Part shown: in pieces, positions 20,001-23,354 of the stretch
How the letters are laid out: every line of letters begins with the position of its first letter
Position numbering within the stretch: the first letter of the stretch is position 1
Source of the DNA: Mnemiopsis leidyi
Taxonomy: Eukaryota > Ctenophora > Tentaculata > Lobata > Bolinopsidae
Assembly (NCBI GenBank): GCA_000226015.1
Contig: JH153208.1
Location: forward strand, 120,624 to 143,977
Direction of reading: 5' to 3'
DNA length: 23,354 bases
Made by a program: the position numbers and the translations under genes
The notes under the pieces: model-generated
What the model saw: the letters and a program-made list of their open reading frames with translations, nothing else
The model's database searches: none
Told to the model about the DNA's origin: nothing

Positions 20001-21977
20001 GAAAGACTGCACAATCTTGTGGAGAAAAATCTTGATCTCCTCCTATCAACAGGTTGTCTAGATTCTGAATTGATGAACCCAATAGTGGCAATGGGAAGTC
20101 TAAAGTCAAACCTTAAATGGCTTGTAGATTTCATTGATAAATTCTTAAAAAGATTTCCAGATAGGCTGAAAGAGGTTCTGTTAAGCCTACATGTCTATAA
20201 GAATAATTTAACAAAAAACGACTATTTAATGTTTGAGGAAGCTCATAATCTACCAAAGATGGTTAAGAAGCAAGCTAATCTTTTGCAATCACTGACATCA
20301 ATCAGTGAAAATAGCCACATTTTCGCTATTAACAATGTTGAAAGCTTAGTAAGTCTCATTGACTTTTACTCAAAATATCATTGTTGGACTCCGTTTAAAG
20401 AAACTGTAAAAATTTATCAAAATTTGTTGATAAAAAGTAATGCATTTCTCGAGGCTGCTGAACTAACAGAGTATTGTTGTGAATTGCTACCAGAAGATTT
20501 AGCTTCAGAAATGGAAGAAGATTTATTCACAGCAGCCTCATATTACACGGAGGCAGGACTATGGTCAAGATCTTTGGAGGTCTTTAAGACACTAAAGACA
20601 AAGTATGAGAAAATTAAAACAAAAGAGGCATTTTTGAAGCTCTCAATTATAGCTAGTCGGTCTAGTGAACTTTACAGCAACCTAGCTGAAAAGCCCATCA
20701 TACCATTTCACTACTTCTTGGTAGGCTTCTATGGAAAGGAGGTAGATAAATCATTTCAAAATAAGCTCTTCATTTTTAGAGGCAATCCGTTAGAAAGCAT
20801 CATGGATTTTACCAAAAGAATCAGTCTCAATTTTCCACAGTATCAACAAATAAATTCAGCAAAGATTCCAAAATCCGAGGAAATTGCTCAATATCTAAAG
20901 GCATTTCAGGTTATCAAGGTCAACCCAATTTCTAGACTCTCTGAAACAGCACACGATGATTCAAAGTTTAAAAAGTTTTCTTTTGAGCTTTGTTCTGTTA
21001 AAGATAAAACAATACAAAACGAGCTGTTGCGAATGACCTATCAAAGATTTACATTAGAAATTAATGTCCCCCTTCCATCATACAGACCATTTTGTGAGCT
21101 TACATCAATGAAATCTGTTACAATATCTCCAATTGAAATGGCCATTGATCAAATAAAGAAAAAATCTCAAGAATTGTTGCAAGAATCAGAAAAATTAGAA
21201 TTGGGTGCAGGAAATATCAATCAATTCCAGATGATGCTTAATGGAACTATAGATGCAGCAGTTAATGGCGGTACAGCAAAGCTTCAACAGACATTTTTGG
21301 ATGGAAACTTTGAAACAAAGAACCCTGAATTTGCTGGACTTTGCAATGTTTTAAAGGGTGAGATTAGCCAACAAAGGCAAGTGGTAACCGAATGTTTGAA
21401 AGTACATGATCGAGTTTGTCCATCAGATCTTCGAATGCTTCATGAGAAAATGGTACAACAGCATGAGACCAAAGGAGTTCAAGATGTTGCAATGAATGAA
21501 GAATCATTAGCTGATCAAAGCTTAACAGGAAACCCACAAAGAAGTGCTCTGTTGAGCGAAATTGCCAGACGTGGATCGAAGCTGAAGAAAAGCACTAAAA
21601 TGAATAGAGTGAAATCAGTTTTCTTTGAAACTCAGACAAAGCGACCAGTTGTTACTCTGGCCCAAGAAAGCAATCACCTGACAGATAGTGCAAATGAGAT
21701 ATGTTCCAGACGAAACGTAATTGATGCAGAAGAATTTCACAAAACATATGCCTGTTTGTGTTCTGAGCTCAATCACGATTTTAATTTGCACATGCTTCCA
21801 AGATATTCAATGGGGCGTCGTGAGACACTGAGCAAATCAATGATACCCGATTTGAGAAGGGCTAAATCGGCTCACAGGAAAAATGCACAACGGTACTCCT
21901 CAAGAAAGGAATTAGAAACGGACACTTGTATTAAATCTATTGATGTACCAGAACTGCCTCCTAAAAAAAAGAGGTAA
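17009..21977 (+). CDS. DOCK-A/B family Rac guanine nucleotide exchange factor
   Basis: Two exons are visible. Exon 17009-17107 (TATCAG acceptor; GAG/GTAATT donor, phase 0) encodes the first half of an SH3 domain: LPNYF..., LPLTKLDLMVCLQ, SYNDE. After a 112-bp intron, the exon at 17220-21977 (TTTCAG acceptor) completes it with WYRGYSLRNG and GIFPANRV. It then runs 1585 codons uninterrupted. Within this exon DHR-1 (C2-like, phosphoinositide-binding) spans roughly residues 318-450 (KLYLTLQSGWFEKG, KNIEVLVSV), then an armadillo-like helical middle. DHR-2 (GEF) spans roughly 1080-1420, with FHYFLVGFYGK, LFIFRG, QRFTLEINVPLP, SPIEMAIDQI and LNGTIDAAVNGG; the Val before NGG matches the nucleotide sensor. 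A basic tail ends ELPPKKKR, a PxxP-type site. Known members work with ELMO and activate Rac at the membrane. The start Met lies in an unseen upstream exon; the ATG at 17184 is intronic. The DHR-2 motif resembles DOCK3/4 most. Confidence 0.95.
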
Positions 21978-22410
21978 TATGACTCAGCTTCAATTGCAAA
22001 ACCAAAGTGAGGTATCAGAATTTAATGAAGCAGATACTAATTTAAAGACACCCACGTTCAATGCTGATGATATAAACATACAAGAAAAACTTCAAGATTC
22101 ACTTATGAATACAACTGTAGATGGTGCTTCAAATGATACTGAAGGAGTGAATATTCATGCAAGATGCCATACAATTGAAAAATCCCGTGATATTGAACAT
22201 CCGTCGGCAAAACCTTTAAAAAGTTTCAATGATCCCGGGGCAGTCACCACCGACACACCGAAAATAGATTTGAAGTCCCTTGCATCTTCCTTCAACCTCT
22301 CTTCGGAGGAAAGTCAAGCAAAGAAAAAGATCAGCAAGACTGATTTTGAAACAAAGATTCGGAGGAATCTTTCACTAAACGAAATGAAAAACTCTGACCC
22401 TGGAAACTAA
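21974..22410 (+). CDS. probable frameshifted C-terminal tail of the DOCK protein
   Basis: A second frame, open from 21940 to a TAA at 22408-22410, overlaps the end of the main frame and continues 144 codons beyond it. Its sequence is polar and Ser/Lys/Glu-rich (for example LASSFNLSSEES, KKKISKTDFETKIRRNLSL), like the disordered tails that DOCK-A/B proteins carry after DHR-2, and unlike random AT-rich DNA, which would hit a stop sooner. The two frames meet at an A8 tract (21963-21970). With seven A's, ELPPKKR would run straight into this frame. Alternatives are a length-polymorphic or misassembled homopolymer, removal of a 34-nt intron (21974-22007, GTAATA...CAAAG, which also restores the frame), +1 slippage at AGG-TAA, or a genuine recent truncation. 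The adjacent ATG at 21979 could restart translation but is a weak idea. Confidence 0.6.
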
Positions 22411-22830
22411 ATAATACTTGGATAAAATGGGGACGAAATATAAATGCCTGTTAAGCGAATTTGGGATTGATTGCCTAAATCGAATGTAATTTGCACTTAA
22501 GCGAGACTTCAATTCATGTATTTTAGGGTGTAGAATTTCATTATTCAAACCAAAGACTTATTGGTAGCTGTTAAAAGTATAAAGATTACATATATGAAAC
22601 AGGATGTAGAATATAGTATTGTTGAGGGTTGTTCAATGTAAATCATGGCTATGGAATGAATTTCGCTCTACCTCCACTCTGAATTTCTCATCATGTTTAA
22701 GTGCAGTTAAAAACTCGGTTAAAAATGTTATTCTTAGTGCACAGAGTAAATATGGTTCCGAATGGAATGAGCTAAACTTTACTAAATTCTAGGATCTAAA
22801 CTCAAATAAAGAAGATATAGGTGTATTTTG
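22411..22830 (+). terminator. DOCK 3' UTR with polyadenylation signal
   Basis: After the tail's stop codon the sequence becomes AT-rich and non-coding. A canonical AATAAA lies at 22805-22810, so a cleavage site near 22820-22835 is expected. This gives a 3' UTR of about 410 nt if the tail frame is used, or about 850 nt if the stop at 21977 is the true end. Confidence 0.5.
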
Positions 22831-23354
22831 AGTAACTCTGAGCACAACCGCCGAACGTTAAATTGCTGTACAAATACCCCATTCCAGCAACCAGTGTTGT
22901 TGCGCGGGTTATGTATTTCACATCACGCGCTTAAAAATGACGTTAAAATGCGACCGAATTTTGCCACTTTCTACCACAGCTAAGCCATCACTAGCTTCAT
23001 CCATTCACGACAGACGACTAACCATTCCATATTAGACACTTAGGACATAACTCTGAGATAACTCTAGGGGCCGAACTGTCCTTGTTTGACGTTTTCTCCG
23101 GCAGTGAACCCACTCCTTATGAGCACTCTTTTTTAGCACTCCCTATGAGAAACAATGTATTCCATATTCTTACTAACTACTTCTGCAAACCCAAATATCT
23201 CCACGTGTATAGCCCAATCCCTTCTGAGATACCGCACTGCCAGTGTTGTGTTTTCTGTGAGCTCAACCTCTGCTATTTTTAGTACAGAATTGAGACTGTG
23301 TTGGTTTTTAAACAAAGTTGAGATCTTATAATTCTTATGTACTTAATAGTAATT
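22831..23354. other. downstream intergenic stretch, no gene seen
   Basis: A short plus-strand open frame at about 23082-23282 opens with TTG and has no recognisable domain. A patch around 22880-22930 is locally richer in CpG. I see no supported feature here. Confidence 0.4.

Overview
The window looks like nuclear DNA of an animal. It is AT-rich and gene-sparse, with GT-AG spliced genes of metazoan-type families, CCCTAA/TTAGGG telomere-type repeats inside a mobile element, and remains of several eukaryotic transposon classes. I cannot place it below Metazoa from the sequence alone; a marine or early-branching invertebrate is only a guess. No bacterial operon features, CRISPR array, rRNA or convincing tRNA was seen.

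Layout. Positions 1-1300 hold the decayed end of a Helitron/PIF1-like helicase gene, split by an 825-bp terminal-inverted-repeat element with an 8-bp target duplication (hAT type). Positions 1300-7080 are mostly non-coding. They contain an antisense relic of a non-LTR retrotransposon reverse transcriptase (3639-4118), a CpG-rich patch with E-box, CRE-like and CCAAT motifs (6222-6313), and a 185-bp foldback element with three nested hairpins (6356-6540).

On the minus strand, 8463-7240 encodes the first exons of a DC-STAMP-domain family (DCST1/DCST2/SPE-42-like) membrane protein; its downstream part was not found. Upstream of it on the same strand, 13240-9118 is an 11-exon gene for a 537-residue SLC22 (organic ion) transporter. 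I assembled it by hand: all ten GT-AG junctions keep the frame, and the family landmarks appear in order. Small tandem duplications lie in its introns.

Positions 13460-13672 are a 213-bp inverted-repeat element with a 9-bp target duplication that carries eight telomere-type hexamers. Positions 13680-17000 are non-coding, with tandem AT repeats, a polypurine tract and hairpins.

On the plus strand, 17009-21977 encodes a DOCK-A/B type Rho/Rac guanine nucleotide exchange factor. A 33-codon exon completes the SH3 domain, and a single 4758-nt exon then runs without interruption through DHR-1 and DHR-2. The stop lies just after an A8 tract. Another open frame continues to 22410 and reads like the missing C-terminal tail, so the frame break at A8 is the main puzzle here. 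A polyadenylation signal follows at 22805.

The three genes do not form an obvious pathway: a membrane solute carrier, a probable gamete or cell-fusion membrane protein, and a cytoskeletal signalling factor. The most notable observations are the near-intronless DOCK gene with its frameshifted tail, the telomere-repeat-bearing element, the nested hairpin foldback, and the transposon-in-transposon arrangement at the left edge.
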